A stretch of 64,000 bases of DNA from SCTD01 sp036675425 (GCA_036675425.1 JAKFFB010000313.1:11030-75029); one strand, 5' to 3'; positions 42,454 through 52,870 are shown, numbered from the stretch's first letter. Numbers and translations: made by a program. Notes: generated from the letters alone by a model not told the origin.

Positions 42454-43594
42454 TGGAGCCCTCCACAGCGCCGGGGCCGTCGTCCTGCGGGTGCAGGAGA
42501 GCGTGCACGTCGAAGGGCTTGCCCCACGTCCAGTCGAAGAAGGCGCGGAGCTGCTGCCCGAGACCGCCTGGGAACTGGACGATGGTCAGCAGCAGCCCGA
42601 GGGCGCCGAGGAAGCCCACGGCGTACTGGGTCAGGTTCGCCTCTGCGTTGGTGCTGCCGAAGGAGAGCAGCCCGACGAGGAACTGCTGGACCTCGTGCAT
42701 CCAGGTCTCCTCGAGGATGAACGAGAGCGAGGCGAACAGCGAGGCGCCGAGGATGACACCGATGCGGGACCCGAGGCCGCCGACGACCGTCATCAGCACG
42801 AAGGTCAGGGCCAGGTTGAACCCGAGTCCCGAGGCGGTCACGAGGCCGATCCGGTAGGCGAGCAGCGCTCCGGCCACGCCGGCGAGCGTGCCGGAGATGA
42901 CGAAGGCGATGAGCTTGAAGGCGGTGACGTTGATGCCGAAGGCCTCCGCCACGCGCTCGTTCTCCTTCAACGCCAGCAGTGCGCGCCCGGTCTTCGTCTT
43001 CAGCAGCCGGTAGTCGATGTAGACCGCGACGACGAGGAAGGCCAGGCAGAAGTAGAAGAAGTTGGAGTCGGCGATCAGCCACTCCGGCCGGTCCGCCGGC
43101 TGACCCGCCCCCGCGTTGGTGAGCCACTCGACCTCGAAGAGCGACTCCTCGAGCGTGAGCGCGAAGACCAGGGTGATCAGCGCCAGGTAGAGGCCGGTGA
43201 TGCGCAGCGCCACCAGCCCCATCACCAGGGCGAACAGCGCTCCGACCACCCCGGCGATGACGAAGGTCAGGGCGAACGGCACCTCGCGGACGGTCAGCGA
43301 GTAGGCCGCTGCGAAGGCACCGATGCCGAAGAAGCCGTTGTGTCCCAGCGACAGCTGGCCGGTGTGCCCGATCAGGATGTTGAGCGAGATGCCGACGATC
43401 GCGTAGATGCACGCGTCCGCGGCGATGGCAGCAGCGCCGCCCTCGTCCTGCGGGATGCGCCAGAGGAAGATGTAGGCGACCACTGCAAGGACCAGGATCC
43501 TCGGCAGCCAGCGGATCGGCCCGAACTCCCTCCCCTGCTTGTGCGCAGGCGCCGGCTCGGCGGGCGTGGTCGCCCGCGCGTCGACCGCGGTCAT
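42440..43594 (-). CDS. livM: LIV-type ABC transporter permease LivM
   Basis: Membrane permease of 384 residues with about nine hydrophobic helices. The LivM signature is GHTGQLSLGHNGFFGIGAFA, with LALITLVFALTLEE and TVVGGLGSRIGVILGASLF. ATG at 43594 overlaps the livH stop by one base (TGATG). Longer upstream starts are antisense or frame artefacts. The C-terminal tail (WGKPFDVHALLHPQDDGP) is polar. Confidence 0.93.
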   Translation of the reverse strand: MTAVDARATTPAEPAPAHKQGREFGPIRWLPRILVLAVVAYIFLWRIPQDEGGAAAIAADACIYAIVGISLNILIGHTGQLSLGHNGFFGIGAFAAAYSLTVREVPFALTFVIAGVVGALFALVMGLVALRITGLYLALITLVFALTLEESLFEVEWLTNAGAGQPADRPEWLIADSNFFYFCLAFLVVAVYIDYRLLKTKTGRALLALKENERVAEAFGINVTAFKLIAFVISGTLAGVAGALLAYRIGLVTASGLGFNLALTFVLMTVVGGLGSRIGVILGASLFASLSFILEETWMHEVQQFLVGLLSFGSTNAEANLTQYAVGFLGALGLLLTIVQFPGGLGQQLRAFFDWTWGKPFDVHALLHPQDDGPGAVEGSSVRA

Positions 43595-44535
43595 CAAGTC
43601 TCCTTGCCGAGCAGGCCGGCCGGGCGGACGAGCAGCACGACGAGCAGGGCGACGAACAGCACCACCTTGCCCGAGCCGGGGAGGACGTCCTTCGGGATGT
43701 TGGTCTGGGCGAACGACTCGATCATGCCCACGACCACCCCGCCGACAAAAGCACCCGGCAGGGCGGTGACGCCGCCGAGCACGGCCGCCGTGAAGGCCGG
43801 CACCAGGGCGATGAAGGTCAGGCTGCCCGGGAAGACCACGCCGACCGTGCCCGAGAGCAGGATGCCGGCGATCGCGCCGAGCAGTCCGGCGATGCCCCAC
43901 GTCAGGGCTGAGGTGCGCTCGACGCTGATGCCGACCAGTCGGGTCGCGGTCGGCTCCTGCGACACGGCGATGATCGCGGTGCCGGTGCGGGTGCGGCTGA
44001 AGAACAGCGCGCTCGCGACGGCGAGGACGGCCAGCACGACCACGACCAGCGCGCCGGTGTCGGTGACCCGGAGCGACGACGTGGTCAGGAAGTCGCCCTC
44101 GAGGATCCGCACGGCGGAACGCGGCTCCGGACCGGACAGGAAGCCGCCGAGTGCCACCAGCAGGAGCAGCACGCCGGCGGTGGCGACCACAACCGTGACC
44201 TTGGCGGCGGAGAACAGGGGGCGTACGACCACGCGCTCGATCAGCAGCCCGAGACCGAGGCCCGTGAGCAGCCCGACGAGCAGGGCCAGGGGCACCGGCA
44301 GGTTCGGGAACGGGCCGACCCCCTGGTCCGCGAAGGCCGCCATCATCGCCGAGAAGGTACCGATCTCGGCCTGGGAGAAGTTGAAGATCTTCCCGCTCTT
44401 GTAGAGCAGCACCAGACCGAGCCCGAGCAGCCCGTACACAGACCCCTGGATCAGGCCCGAGACGACGGGCACGACGATCTCGAGGGCCTGGGGCTCCATC
44501 TGCAGCGCGGTCTCGGTGAGGAGTCCGGCGCTCAC
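43594..44535 (-). CDS. livH: LIV-type ABC transporter permease LivH
   Basis: Membrane permease of 313 residues. Signature LIQGSVYGLLGLGLVLLYKS and FNFSQAEIGTF near residue 50, then SRTRTGTAIIAVSQEPTATR and GGVTALPGAFVGG. Typical LivH length and topology. GTG at 44535 overlaps the stop of the receptor gene (GTGA). With the LivM, G, F and lipoprotein genes it forms one complete importer. Confidence 0.93.
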   Translation of the reverse strand: MSAGLLTETALQMEPQALEIVVPVVSGLIQGSVYGLLGLGLVLLYKSGKIFNFSQAEIGTFSAMMAAFADQGVGPFPNLPVPLALLVGLLTGLGLGLLIERVVVRPLFSAAKVTVVVATAGVLLLLVALGGFLSGPEPRSAVRILEGDFLTTSSLRVTDTGALVVVVLAVLAVASALFFSRTRTGTAIIAVSQEPTATRLVGISVERTSALTWGIAGLLGAIAGILLSGTVGVVFPGSLTFIALVPAFTAAVLGGVTALPGAFVGGVVVGMIESFAQTNIPKDVLPGSGKVVLFVALLVVLLVRPAGLLGKET

Positions 44536-46049
44536 TTCTTGTACGTCGCGACGGTCTTGATGACGCCGTTCGTCCCGCTGCAGGTGATCTGGTTCAGGAA
44601 CGCGCCGGTGCCACCGAAGCGGGTCTTGCCGCCGAAGACCGACGGCTGGAGCACGCCACCGGGCGTGCCCGCCGCTGCGAGAGCGGCGATGAAGCTCTCG
44701 CGGTTGACCGGACCCTTGATCAGGTTGAAGGCCTGCTCGAGCTGCTGCATGCCGCCCCAGATGCCGGCTTCGATGTCATCGGTGAACGTCGGCGCGCCCT
44801 TGGCGGCCGCCTGTGCCTGAGCCTTGTCCGGGCTCGGGTGCAGGTAGAAGCCCTTGAAACCACCAGCGCCACCGCGGCAGGCGAGGTCGGCCACCGACTG
44901 GATGCCGAAGGACGGGCCAGGGCCGGTGTAGGTGGCGGTGGGGTACTGGTTGACGCACTGGCCGAAGAACAGCGGCTGGCCCAGGAAGTAGATCGACTCG
45001 TAGCCACCGGAGCGCAGCTGGTTGCCCACCGTGAGGCAGTCACGCGGCGCCTTCTCCGTCAGGATGATGTCGTTGTCCGGGTTGAACTTCCCGGAGCGGC
45101 CCATGGCACCGTTCTTCACGAGCTCGGCGGCGATGCTGTCGCGAGCGTCGGCGAAGTTGGGCGTGCCGGTGATGACGACGGCCCACTTCTTGTTCAGGTA
45201 GCCCTTCTCCTTGGCCGCGCGGATGACCAGCGGGCTCTGCTGCTTGTAGGTCAGCGAACCGGCGAAGTAGTTGGGCAGGTTGCCAAGACCCGACTCCGTC
45301 ACGCCGGAGGAGATGTAGGGGACGTTGGCCCGTCGCAGGACCTGGCTCTGGGCGCAGGCCTGGATCTGGTCGGTGCCGGCGCCACCGAAGATGGCGAAGG
45401 CGCTCTTGGCGGCCGAGTTGCACGCGCGCAGCGCGTCCTGAGCGTTGTACTTGTCGTCGACCGCGACGACCTTGACCTTCCACTCGTTCCACAGCAGGCG
45501 CGGGCCGCCGTTCGGGCCGCTCTGCTCCCAGTACTTGGGGCCGCCGGTCTTGAAGCTGTTCTGCGGCACGCCGGCGCCCGTGAGCGGGCCGTGGACGACG
45601 ACGGTGATGGTCTTGCTGCCGAAGTCGATGCCTGTGGTGTTGCCCTGCCCCTTGACCGGCATGGTCGGGCCGCTCGCGGTGCCGCCACCGGTGCTGCCGC
45701 TGCCGGTGCTGCCGCTGCCGGAGCTGCCGGAGCCAGTCGTGCCGGACCCGCTCGTTCCCGAGCCGGTGCTGCCGGAGCCCGACGTGCCGGAGCCCGTCGT
45801 GCCCGTCCCGCCGCCCGTCGTCCCTGCGTCCGTCGTGCCACCGCCGGCGGCTCCCGGGTCGCTGGTGAACGAGTCGACGGTGCCGTCACCGTCGGTGTCG
45901 ACGGCGACCTGGCCGCTGCCGGCACCACCGGCGAGGCCAGGGTTCTGCGCGAGGGCGTCCTTCACCTCCGGCTTCAGGCCGCAGGCAGACGTGAGGACTG
46001 CCGACGCGAGGACCGCGACGGCCAGACCGCGTGAGCGGGACGGGTTCAT
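44532..46049 (-). CDS. LIV-type substrate-binding lipoprotein with Gly/Ser/Thr linker
   Basis: Periplasmic-binding-protein type receptor of 505 residues. A lipobox LTSAC puts the lipidated cysteine at residue 23. Residues 51-59 read DTDGDGTVD, a calcium-loop-like motif, and 66-127 are a Gly/Ser/Thr repeat linker. The type I receptor domain fills the rest (TITVVVHGPLTGAGVPQNSF, GGAGTDQIQACAQSQVLRR, PYISSGVTESGLGN). The linker is much longer than in usual receptors and would hold the domain well away from the membrane. Substrate unknown. Confidence 0.9.
   Translation of the reverse strand: MNPSRSRGLAVAVLASAVLTSACGLKPEVKDALAQNPGLAGGAGSGQVAVDTDGDGTVDSFTSDPGAAGGGTTDAGTTGGGTGTTGSGTSGSGSTGSGTSGSGTTGSGSSGSGSTGSGSTGGGTASGPTMPVKGQGNTTGIDFGSKTITVVVHGPLTGAGVPQNSFKTGGPKYWEQSGPNGGPRLLWNEWKVKVVAVDDKYNAQDALRACNSAAKSAFAIFGGAGTDQIQACAQSQVLRRANVPYISSGVTESGLGNLPNYFAGSLTYKQQSPLVIRAAKEKGYLNKKWAVVITGTPNFADARDSIAAELVKNGAMGRSGKFNPDNDIILTEKAPRDCLTVGNQLRSGGYESIYFLGQPLFFGQCVNQYPTATYTGPGPSFGIQSVADLACRGGAGGFKGFYLHPSPDKAQAQAAAKGAPTFTDDIEAGIWGGMQQLEQAFNLIKGPVNRESFIAALAAAGTPGGVLQPSVFGGKTRFGGTGAFLNQITCSGTNGVIKTVATYKK
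45669..45854 (-). repeat. Gly/Ser/Thr codon repeat in the receptor gene
   Basis: About 185 bp encode degenerate GSGSTGSGT-type repeats. The DNA is internally repetitive and likely to vary in copy number between strains. Confidence 0.8.
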
Positions 46050-46098
46050 GGTGGAGGTGCTCCTGGTCCTGTACTGGGTGGGGGCGGGACGGGAGGAC

Positions 46099-47187
46099 TT
46101 AGAGGGCGACGGGGCGAGCCAGTCGGGGACCGCGGGCAGCGGCCGAGGTCTGCCGGCCCTGCAGGGCCTTGCTGAGGCGGGACTGGCTCGTGGCTGCAGC
46201 TGCGGGAGTGACGCGGGTGTCGCCGAGGATGAGCGACAGTAGGGCGCCGATGCCCACGAGGGCCAGCAGGCCGACCCAGAAGCTGGTCGACGGGGTGAGC
46301 GGCGCCTCGGTCATGGCGCTGACGTTCTGGATGGGCGCGGCGACAGCAGGCTCGGGAGCGGCCTGAGCCTGCGGGGCCGGCTCGGGCAGCGCGGTGTCGA
46401 CCACCGGCGCGTCGACGGTGCCGAAGCCGCCGGTCTCGAAGCTGGGCAACGAGCCGCCCGTGTCGAAGCCGCCCGCAAGCGGCACCTCGCCGCTGCCGGT
46501 GTCGACGGGCAGCTCCTCGAGCGGAGCCAGGGCGGTGAACGACAGCGCGAGCGAGGCCTCGGCGAACGGCGCGAAGACGACCTGGAACGGCTGCGCGACA
46601 CCCTCGGCGACGGTCAGGGCGACGCCGTCGTTCGCGGTCAGCCAGGTCGCGGCGAGCCCGGTGATGTCGAAGACGTAGGCCTTGCCGTCCTCGGACAGCG
46701 TGGCCGGCTCGGAGGAGAACTGGTCGCAGAGACGCTCCGGCGCGAGCGTCATGCTGGTGCCGTCCTCGCCGAAGAAGCCGCTGTCGCCGGCCGCGCAGGC
46801 GCGGACGAGCTCAGGGGCGGCGTTGACGACCACGTTGCTCGGCGGACTGGCCTCCACGAGAGGCACGGTGAGAACGGCCTTGTCGATCGTCGCGTCCAAC
46901 GGCACCGCGGCCAGGTCGAAGCCGAGGAAGCTGACCTTGTCCTCCTGGCCACCGGCCTGCGAAGCCACGGCGAGGTTGCCGGGGGCCACGCCGTCAGCCT
47001 GGTCGCCGGTGATGTTCGGCGGAGCCTGCGGCGCCTCGTCGGGCTTGGCGATGCCCGCGGAGTAGAAGTACGCGCCGTTGGTCGCGTTCTCCGCGGCCTC
47101 CTCGGCCACCGCGCTCGGGACCGCCCACAGCGGCACGGCGAGAGCGGCGGCGACGACGACTGACGATGCCCGCAGGACCTTGCTCAC
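46099..47187 (-). CDS. secreted, C-terminally membrane-anchored surface protein (DNRLRE-like)
   Basis: Protein of 362 residues starting with GTG at 47187 (GGAGGAA upstream). Signal peptide VLRASSVVVAAALAVPLWAV. An exported beta-sandwich-like domain of about 200 residues resembles DNRLRE modules (FLGFDLAAVPLDATIDKAVL, FDITGLAATWLTANDGVALT). A Pro/Ala/Gly-rich stalk follows, then a single helix near the end (FWVGLLALVGIGALLSLIL) and a basic tail. It ends 49 bases before the LIV receptor gene, on the same strand, so it may be the first gene of that operon. Function unknown. Confidence 0.75.
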   Translation of the reverse strand: MSKVLRASSVVVAAALAVPLWAVPSAVAEEAAENATNGAYFYSAGIAKPDEAPQAPPNITGDQADGVAPGNLAVASQAGGQEDKVSFLGFDLAAVPLDATIDKAVLTVPLVEASPPSNVVVNAAPELVRACAAGDSGFFGEDGTSMTLAPERLCDQFSSEPATLSEDGKAYVFDITGLAATWLTANDGVALTVAEGVAQPFQVVFAPFAEASLALSFTALAPLEELPVDTGSGEVPLAGGFDTGGSLPSFETGGFGTVDAPVVDTALPEPAPQAQAAPEPAVAAPIQNVSAMTEAPLTPSTSFWVGLLALVGIGALLSLILGDTRVTPAAAATSQSRLSKALQGRQTSAAARGPRLARPVAL

Positions 47188-47353
47188 GGCGTTCCTCCAC
47201 GACCAGGACGTCGGCGGTGTTACCGGCGCGTAAAGCCTGACTTCGACGGGCGTACCCGATCTCCTGCTGGAGAGGTGATCCCCGACAGAGATGCAGGTCA
47301 CACCCGGTGCAGGAGCATCCTCGCGCCTCCGGGGCCCCGATGGCAACGCAGGG

Positions 47354-48385
47354 TCAGGCGGGCGGGTCCGCCAGCGTCCAGCCGCGGACCGGGTCACCCG
47401 CCACCTGGGGGGTCTGCCGGCCGTACGGCTTCTGCCCCAGCGTGATGGCCTGGGCGTAGTAGGTGGAGTAGCGCAGCGCCTCGCCGATGGTCGTACGACC
47501 GTCCTTGTCCGCGTCCGCCTGCCCCTGCTTCAGCGACAGGTCGAAGACCAGCCCGGTCCAGACCGACATGCCCCAGGGCGGGTACTCGTACGACTTCTCG
47601 GTCGCCTTGGAGCTGCCGCTGAAGAGCACCCGGTCGCTCGGCAGGCCGTCCATGAAGGACGCGCCCTCGCAGCCGGCGATGTCGACCCAGAGCTTGCCGC
47701 CGACGCGGTTGAGCATCCGGGTGACCTCGGTGTCGCGGACGAAATCGCGGTCGACCGGCCACAGCGAGTCGTCGACCCCGCCGTGCTGCTTCACGTGGCC
47801 GGAGTAGTGGAAGAGGCTGAAGGTGCCCGGGCGGCCCTTGTCGGCGAGCCAGGCCATGCCGTCGCGGATCGCCCGGCCGGTGACCTGGCCGTCGGCGATC
47901 AGCCGGATGTTGGCGGCCTGCCACCCGCTGGCGAGCAGCATCGACCGGATGTGCTCGACGTCCTTGCGGCTGCCGATGGTGTCGACGGTCGGCCGGCGGT
48001 AGTCCTGGACGCCCACGAGGAAGGCGTAGCGGTCGGCCGGCGCGGCCGTCCGCTCGGGTCGCGGGTCGAACTGCGGACCGGGCGGCGGGCCGAGGATGCT
48101 CTCGACGTCGAGGGCGGGGGTCGCAGCGTTGCGGGCCGGATGCTTCGGCACCGGCGACGGGCTGGGGGTCAGCACCAGCTGCTCGCGGACCGGCTCGGTG
48201 AACACCGGCGTGGCGACCTCCGCCTCGGCGACCGGCTCCTCGATGGCCTGGGTCGCGCCGACCGCGACCAGCAGGACGAGGCCGAGCGACCAGGCGGTGA
48301 CCTCGACGAGCCAGCGGGGCGTGCGGCGAGGGGTCACGTACTGAGCGTCGGCAACCGGACGTCCGGGGTCAAGCGGGGCGTCCAT
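47354..48385 (-). CDS. membrane-anchored caspase-like (C14) protein with EF-hand-like loop
   Basis: Protein of 343 residues: a short cytoplasmic part, one membrane helix (VTAWSLGLVLLVAVGATQA), a Pro-rich stretch and a peptidase C14 (metacaspase) domain from about 118. The catalytic dyad is H197 in FHYSGHVKQHG and C239 in WVDIAGCEGASF. Residues 291-302 read DADKDGRTTIGE, a calcium-binding EF-hand loop pattern, inside the domain. The active domain would be outside the cell. metB ends only 22 bases upstream on the same strand. Confidence 0.85.
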   Translation of the reverse strand: MDAPLDPGRPVADAQYVTPRRTPRWLVEVTAWSLGLVLLVAVGATQAIEEPVAEAEVATPVFTEPVREQLVLTPSPSPVPKHPARNAATPALDVESILGPPPGPQFDPRPERTAAPADRYAFLVGVQDYRRPTVDTIGSRKDVEHIRSMLLASGWQAANIRLIADGQVTGRAIRDGMAWLADKGRPGTFSLFHYSGHVKQHGGVDDSLWPVDRDFVRDTEVTRMLNRVGGKLWVDIAGCEGASFMDGLPSDRVLFSGSSKATEKSYEYPPWGMSVWTGLVFDLSLKQGQADADKDGRTTIGEALRYSTYYAQAITLGQKPYGRQTPQVAGDPVRGWTLADPPA

Positions 48386-48407
48386 GCCCTTCCAACGCGC
48401 GAAGCGG

Positions 48408-49577
48408 TCAGGCGGTGACGGCCAGCGCGCGCTCGAGGTCGGCGAGCAGGTCGTCGACGGTCTCGATGCCGACGGACAGCCGCACCAGGTCGGAGGGGAC
48501 CTCGAGCTGCGAGCCGGCCACGCTGGCGTGCGTCATCCGGCCGGGGTGCTCGATGAGGGACTCGACGCCGCCGAGCGACTCGCCGAGCGTGAAGACCTTG
48601 GTCGCCTTGCACACCGCGAGCGCCGCGGCCTCCCCGCCGGCCAGCCGGAAGCTCACCATCCCGCCGAAGCCGCTCATCTGCTTCGCGGCGATCTCGTGGC
48701 CGGGGTGGTCGGGCAGGCCCGGGTAGAGCACCTGCGCCACGCCCGAGTGCCCGAGCAGCAGGTCGACGACCCGGGCGGCGTTGGCGCAGTGCCGGTCCAT
48801 CCGCACGCCCAGCGTCTTGGCGCCGCGCATGACCAGCCAGGAGTCGAAGGCGCCGGGCACGCCGCCCATGGCGTTCTGGTGGTAGGCGAGCTCCTCCCCC
48901 AGCGCGGCGTCGCGCGTCACGAGGGCGCCGCCGACGACGTCGCTGTGGCCGCCGAGGTACTTCGTCGTCGAGTGCACGACGACGTCGGCCCCGAGGGCCA
49001 GCGGCTGCTGGAGGTACGGCGACGCGAACGTGTTGTCGACGACCAGCCGGGCCCCGGCGTCATGGGCGATCGCCGCAAGGCCGGCGATGTCGGCGATGCC
49101 GAGCAGCGGGTTGGTGGGCGTCTCGCACCAGATCAGGGACGTCTCGGGGCGCATCGCGGCGCGGACCGCGTCCAGGTCGCTCAGCGCCACCGGCGTGTGG
49201 GCGACCCCCCAGCGCTCGAGCACCTGGGCGAACAGGCGATAGGTGCCGCCGTAGGCGTCGTCGGGGATGACCACGTGCCCGCCGGGACCGGTGACCGTAC
49301 GGAGCAGGCAGTCCTCGGCGGCCAGCCCGGAGGCGAAGGCCAGTCCGGTGCGCCCGCCCTCGAGCGCCGCCAGGCAGGTCTCCAGCGCGGTCCGGGTCGG
49401 GTTCCCGCTGCGCGAGTACTCGTACCCCTTGTGCTGCCCGACCTCGGACTGGACGTAGGTGGAGGTCTGGTAGATCGGCACCACGACGGCGCCGGTCGTC
49501 GGGTCGGGGTCCTGCCCGGCGTGGATGGCGAGCGTCTCGAAGCCGTAGCCGCCCTCTGCCCAGTGGTCTGCGCTCAT
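48408..49577 (-). CDS. metB: cystathionine gamma-synthase/lyase
   Basis: PLP enzyme of the Cys/Met metabolism family, 389 residues. PLP lysine K206 in VHSTTKYLGGHSDVVGG, YEYSRSGNPTRTALE and SLGGVESLIEHPGRMTH. By position next to cystathionine beta-synthase it corresponds to mycobacterial metB; with that partner it could run reverse transsulfuration as a gamma-lyase. TACGGT lies 7 bases before the ATG (leaderless pattern), and palindrome H8 separates it from the upstream gene. Confidence 0.93.
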   Translation of the reverse strand: MSADHWAEGGYGFETLAIHAGQDPDPTTGAVVVPIYQTSTYVQSEVGQHKGYEYSRSGNPTRTALETCLAALEGGRTGLAFASGLAAEDCLLRTVTGPGGHVVIPDDAYGGTYRLFAQVLERWGVAHTPVALSDLDAVRAAMRPETSLIWCETPTNPLLGIADIAGLAAIAHDAGARLVVDNTFASPYLQQPLALGADVVVHSTTKYLGGHSDVVGGALVTRDAALGEELAYHQNAMGGVPGAFDSWLVMRGAKTLGVRMDRHCANAARVVDLLLGHSGVAQVLYPGLPDHPGHEIAAKQMSGFGGMVSFRLAGGEAAALAVCKATKVFTLGESLGGVESLIEHPGRMTHASVAGSQLEVPSDLVRLSVGIETVDDLLADLERALAVTA

Positions 49578-49584
49578 GCCAGCG

Positions 49585-49590
49585 ACCGTA
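49585..49590 (-). promoter_or_regulatory. candidate -10 box for leaderless metB
   Basis: TACGGT on the reverse strand, then 7 bases, then the metB ATG. It lies 10 bases downstream of palindrome H8 in the direction of transcription. Confidence 0.5.
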
Positions 49591-49600
49591 CGCCGGACGC

Positions 49601-49661
49601 ACTACCCCGCTCGAACCGCGCGCCGCCACGCGTACGGGCGTCGCGGTTCGAGCGGGGTAGT
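49601..49661. repeat. intergenic palindrome H8 (ACTACCCCGCTCG family), 61 bp
   Basis: Perfect 20-bp outer arms identical to those of H7 at 32819-32879, extendable by one flanking C/G pair, with a centre containing GCCACGCGT as in H7. It lies between tandem genes cbs and metB. Confidence 0.92.
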
Positions 49662-49667
49662 GCCCCC

Positions 49668-51041
<1,374 letters not shown>

Positions 51042-51131
51042 GGGGTGCCTTCCGGGAGTCGGACGTCCTCGGTCGCAGCGTAGGGGCGCGGTACCGTCCG
51101 ACAGCGGTTACCGACGAGTAGGGAGGGCGGC

Positions 51132-51842
51132 ATGGGCGCGGTCCGGGTTGCCGACGGCGTCTGGCGCATCCCCACGGCCCCTGCCGACTTCATCAACAGC
51201 TTCCTCATCGAGGGCGGCGACGGCACCCTCACGCTCGTGGACGCGGGCACCCGCTTCGCGCCGAAGACGCTCCTCGCCGCCCTGGCCGAGCTCGGTCGGG
51301 CGCCGGGCGACGTCACCCACCTGCTGCTCACCCACGCCCACGGCGACCACACCGGCGGGGCGCACCGGATGAAGGCGGCCACCGGCAGCGCCGTCGCGAC
51401 GCACGAGCGCGAGGCGGTCTACGTCCGCGAGGGCCGGATGCCGACCTCGGACCCGTCCACGCTCGGCGGCCGGCTGATGGGCCGCATCCCCGGGCGGGCG
51501 AAGGGCTTCGCCCCGGTCGCGGTCGACAGCACCTTCGAGGACGGCGACGTGCTCCCCCTGGCCGGCGGGATCACGGTCGTGCACACCCCGGGCCACACGC
51601 CGGGGCACTGCTCGTTCCTGCACTCCCCCAGCGGCGTGCTCGTCACCGGCGACGCGATCTTCAACGTGCGCGGGCTGCGCTACTCCTTCGCGAGCAGCTG
51701 CACCGACGTCCGCCTGTCGCGCGAGTCCGCCGCCCGGCTGGGCGAGCTCGACTACGAGGTCGCCGGCTTCACGCACGGCGCCCACGTCTCGACGGGTGCC
51801 CGAGCGGCGGTGCGGGCGTTCCTGGCGGGGCGGCCCTCGTGA
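51132..51842 (+). CDS. metallo-beta-lactamase fold hydrolase
   Basis: Protein of 236 residues with the zinc motif LLTHAHGDHTGG, a second metal segment TPGHTPGHCSFL and VTGDAIFNV. The glyoxalase II-like type without a specificity-determining extension, so its ester or thioester substrate is unknown. GGGAGG lies before the ATG. The stop overlaps the GTG of the next gene (GTGA), and both genes are on the opposite strand to cbs. Confidence 0.9.
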   Translation: MGAVRVADGVWRIPTAPADFINSFLIEGGDGTLTLVDAGTRFAPKTLLAALAELGRAPGDVTHLLLTHAHGDHTGGAHRMKAATGSAVATHEREAVYVREGRMPTSDPSTLGGRLMGRIPGRAKGFAPVAVDSTFEDGDVLPLAGGITVVHTPGHTPGHCSFLHSPSGVLVTGDAIFNVRGLRYSFASSCTDVRLSRESAARLGELDYEVAGFTHGAHVSTGARAAVRAFLAGRPS

Positions 51843-52861
51843 TCCCGAAGCCCGGCCGGCGCGCGCGGTACGTCGCGGTCAAGGCGGCGTACGGCGGCGG
51901 CGGCTTCGCGGGCGCGCTCGGCCTGACCTACGCCGTCCTGGCGACAGAGGCCAAGCTCGCCCGCAAGGTGATCGGCGTGCCGTTCGAGCAGGCACCGAAG
52001 GCGGCGGGGTCGTACGGCCGTGGGCGTCGCGGCGACAAGCCGGTCCACCTGGTCGTCATCGGCGACTCCTCCGCCGCCGGCCTCGGCTGCGAGCGGGCCG
52101 AGCAGACGCCGGGCGCGCTGCTGGCCGGCGGGATCGCCCGCGACCTGCGCACCCGGGTCGACCTCGACGTCGTCGCCGTGACCGGCGCGCGGTCGGCCGA
52201 CCTCGAGGTGCAGGTGGCCCGGGCGCTGCGCCGCCCCGTGGACGTCGCCGTCATCGTCATCGGCGCCAACGACGTGACGCACCGGGTGCCGATCGCGTCC
52301 TCGGCGCGCGACCTCTCCCGCGCCGTCGCCACGCTGCGCAAGGCCGGCGCGAAGGTCGTGGTCGGCACCTGCCCCGACCTCGGGACGGTCAAGCCGGTCA
52401 TGCAGCCGCTGCGCACCGTCGCCGCGAAGTGGAGCCGGCGCCTCGCGGCAGCCCAGACCGTCGCCACCGTCGAGGCCGGCGGCGTGGCCGTCTCGCTGGG
52501 CGACCTGCTGGCCGCGGCCTTCCACGAGCACCCGCACCTGTGGAGCATCGACCGCTTCCACCCCTCCGCCGAGGGCTACAGCCGGATGGTCGACGCGCTG
52601 CTGCCCGGCGTGCTGGAGAGCCTCGGCGTGCAGATCCCGGTCAGCGTCCCGATCAGCGACAGCGTCCAGGACGTGCAGCTCGCCGCCCGGGTCGCCGCCC
52701 GCGAGCCCGGCGTCGAGGTCGACCCGCTGCCGGGCGCCGACGGCCAGAGCCGGCTGGCCCGGCTGCGCCGCCGACTGCCGCTCGTCGGCCGGGGCGCCCC
52801 CGAGGGACCGACCGACCCGGCCGAGCTCGCGGCCGCCCTGGAGGACGGGGAGACCGGCTAG
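51839..52861 (+). CDS. SGNH-hydrolase family esterase
   Basis: Protein of 340 residues. The SGNH blocks are visible: VVIGDSSAAGLG (Ser), VTGARSADLE (Gly), IGANDVTHRV (Asn) and the C-terminal SIDRFHPSAEGYSRM (Asp-His). An N-terminal hydrophobic segment (GGGFAGALGLTYAVLATEA) may anchor it in the membrane. It sits between the beta-lactamase-fold gene and thiolase as in mycobacteria (Rv1075c, from memory). The lipid or acyl-sugar substrate is unknown. Confidence 0.88.
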   Translation: MIPKPGRRARYVAVKAAYGGGGFAGALGLTYAVLATEAKLARKVIGVPFEQAPKAAGSYGRGRRGDKPVHLVVIGDSSAAGLGCERAEQTPGALLAGGIARDLRTRVDLDVVAVTGARSADLEVQVARALRRPVDVAVIVIGANDVTHRVPIASSARDLSRAVATLRKAGAKVVVGTCPDLGTVKPVMQPLRTVAAKWSRRLAAAQTVATVEAGGVAVSLGDLLAAAFHEHPHLWSIDRFHPSAEGYSRMVDALLPGVLESLGVQIPVSVPISDSVQDVQLAARVAAREPGVEVDPLPGADGQSRLARLRRRLPLVGRGAPEGPTDPAELAAALEDGETG

Positions 52862-52870
52862 AACGGCGTT

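Noticed and set aside
47188..47353. Possible riboswitch upstream of the surface protein gene
   Set aside because: No conserved riboswitch core could be recognised. A plain promoter region with GGAGGAA is sufficient.
51058..51102. GTCGGACG ... CGTCCGAC repeat between cbs and the beta-lactamase-fold gene
   Set aside because: Eight-base arms 29 bases apart in 72 percent GC DNA are not convincing, and the repeat overlaps likely promoter sequence.
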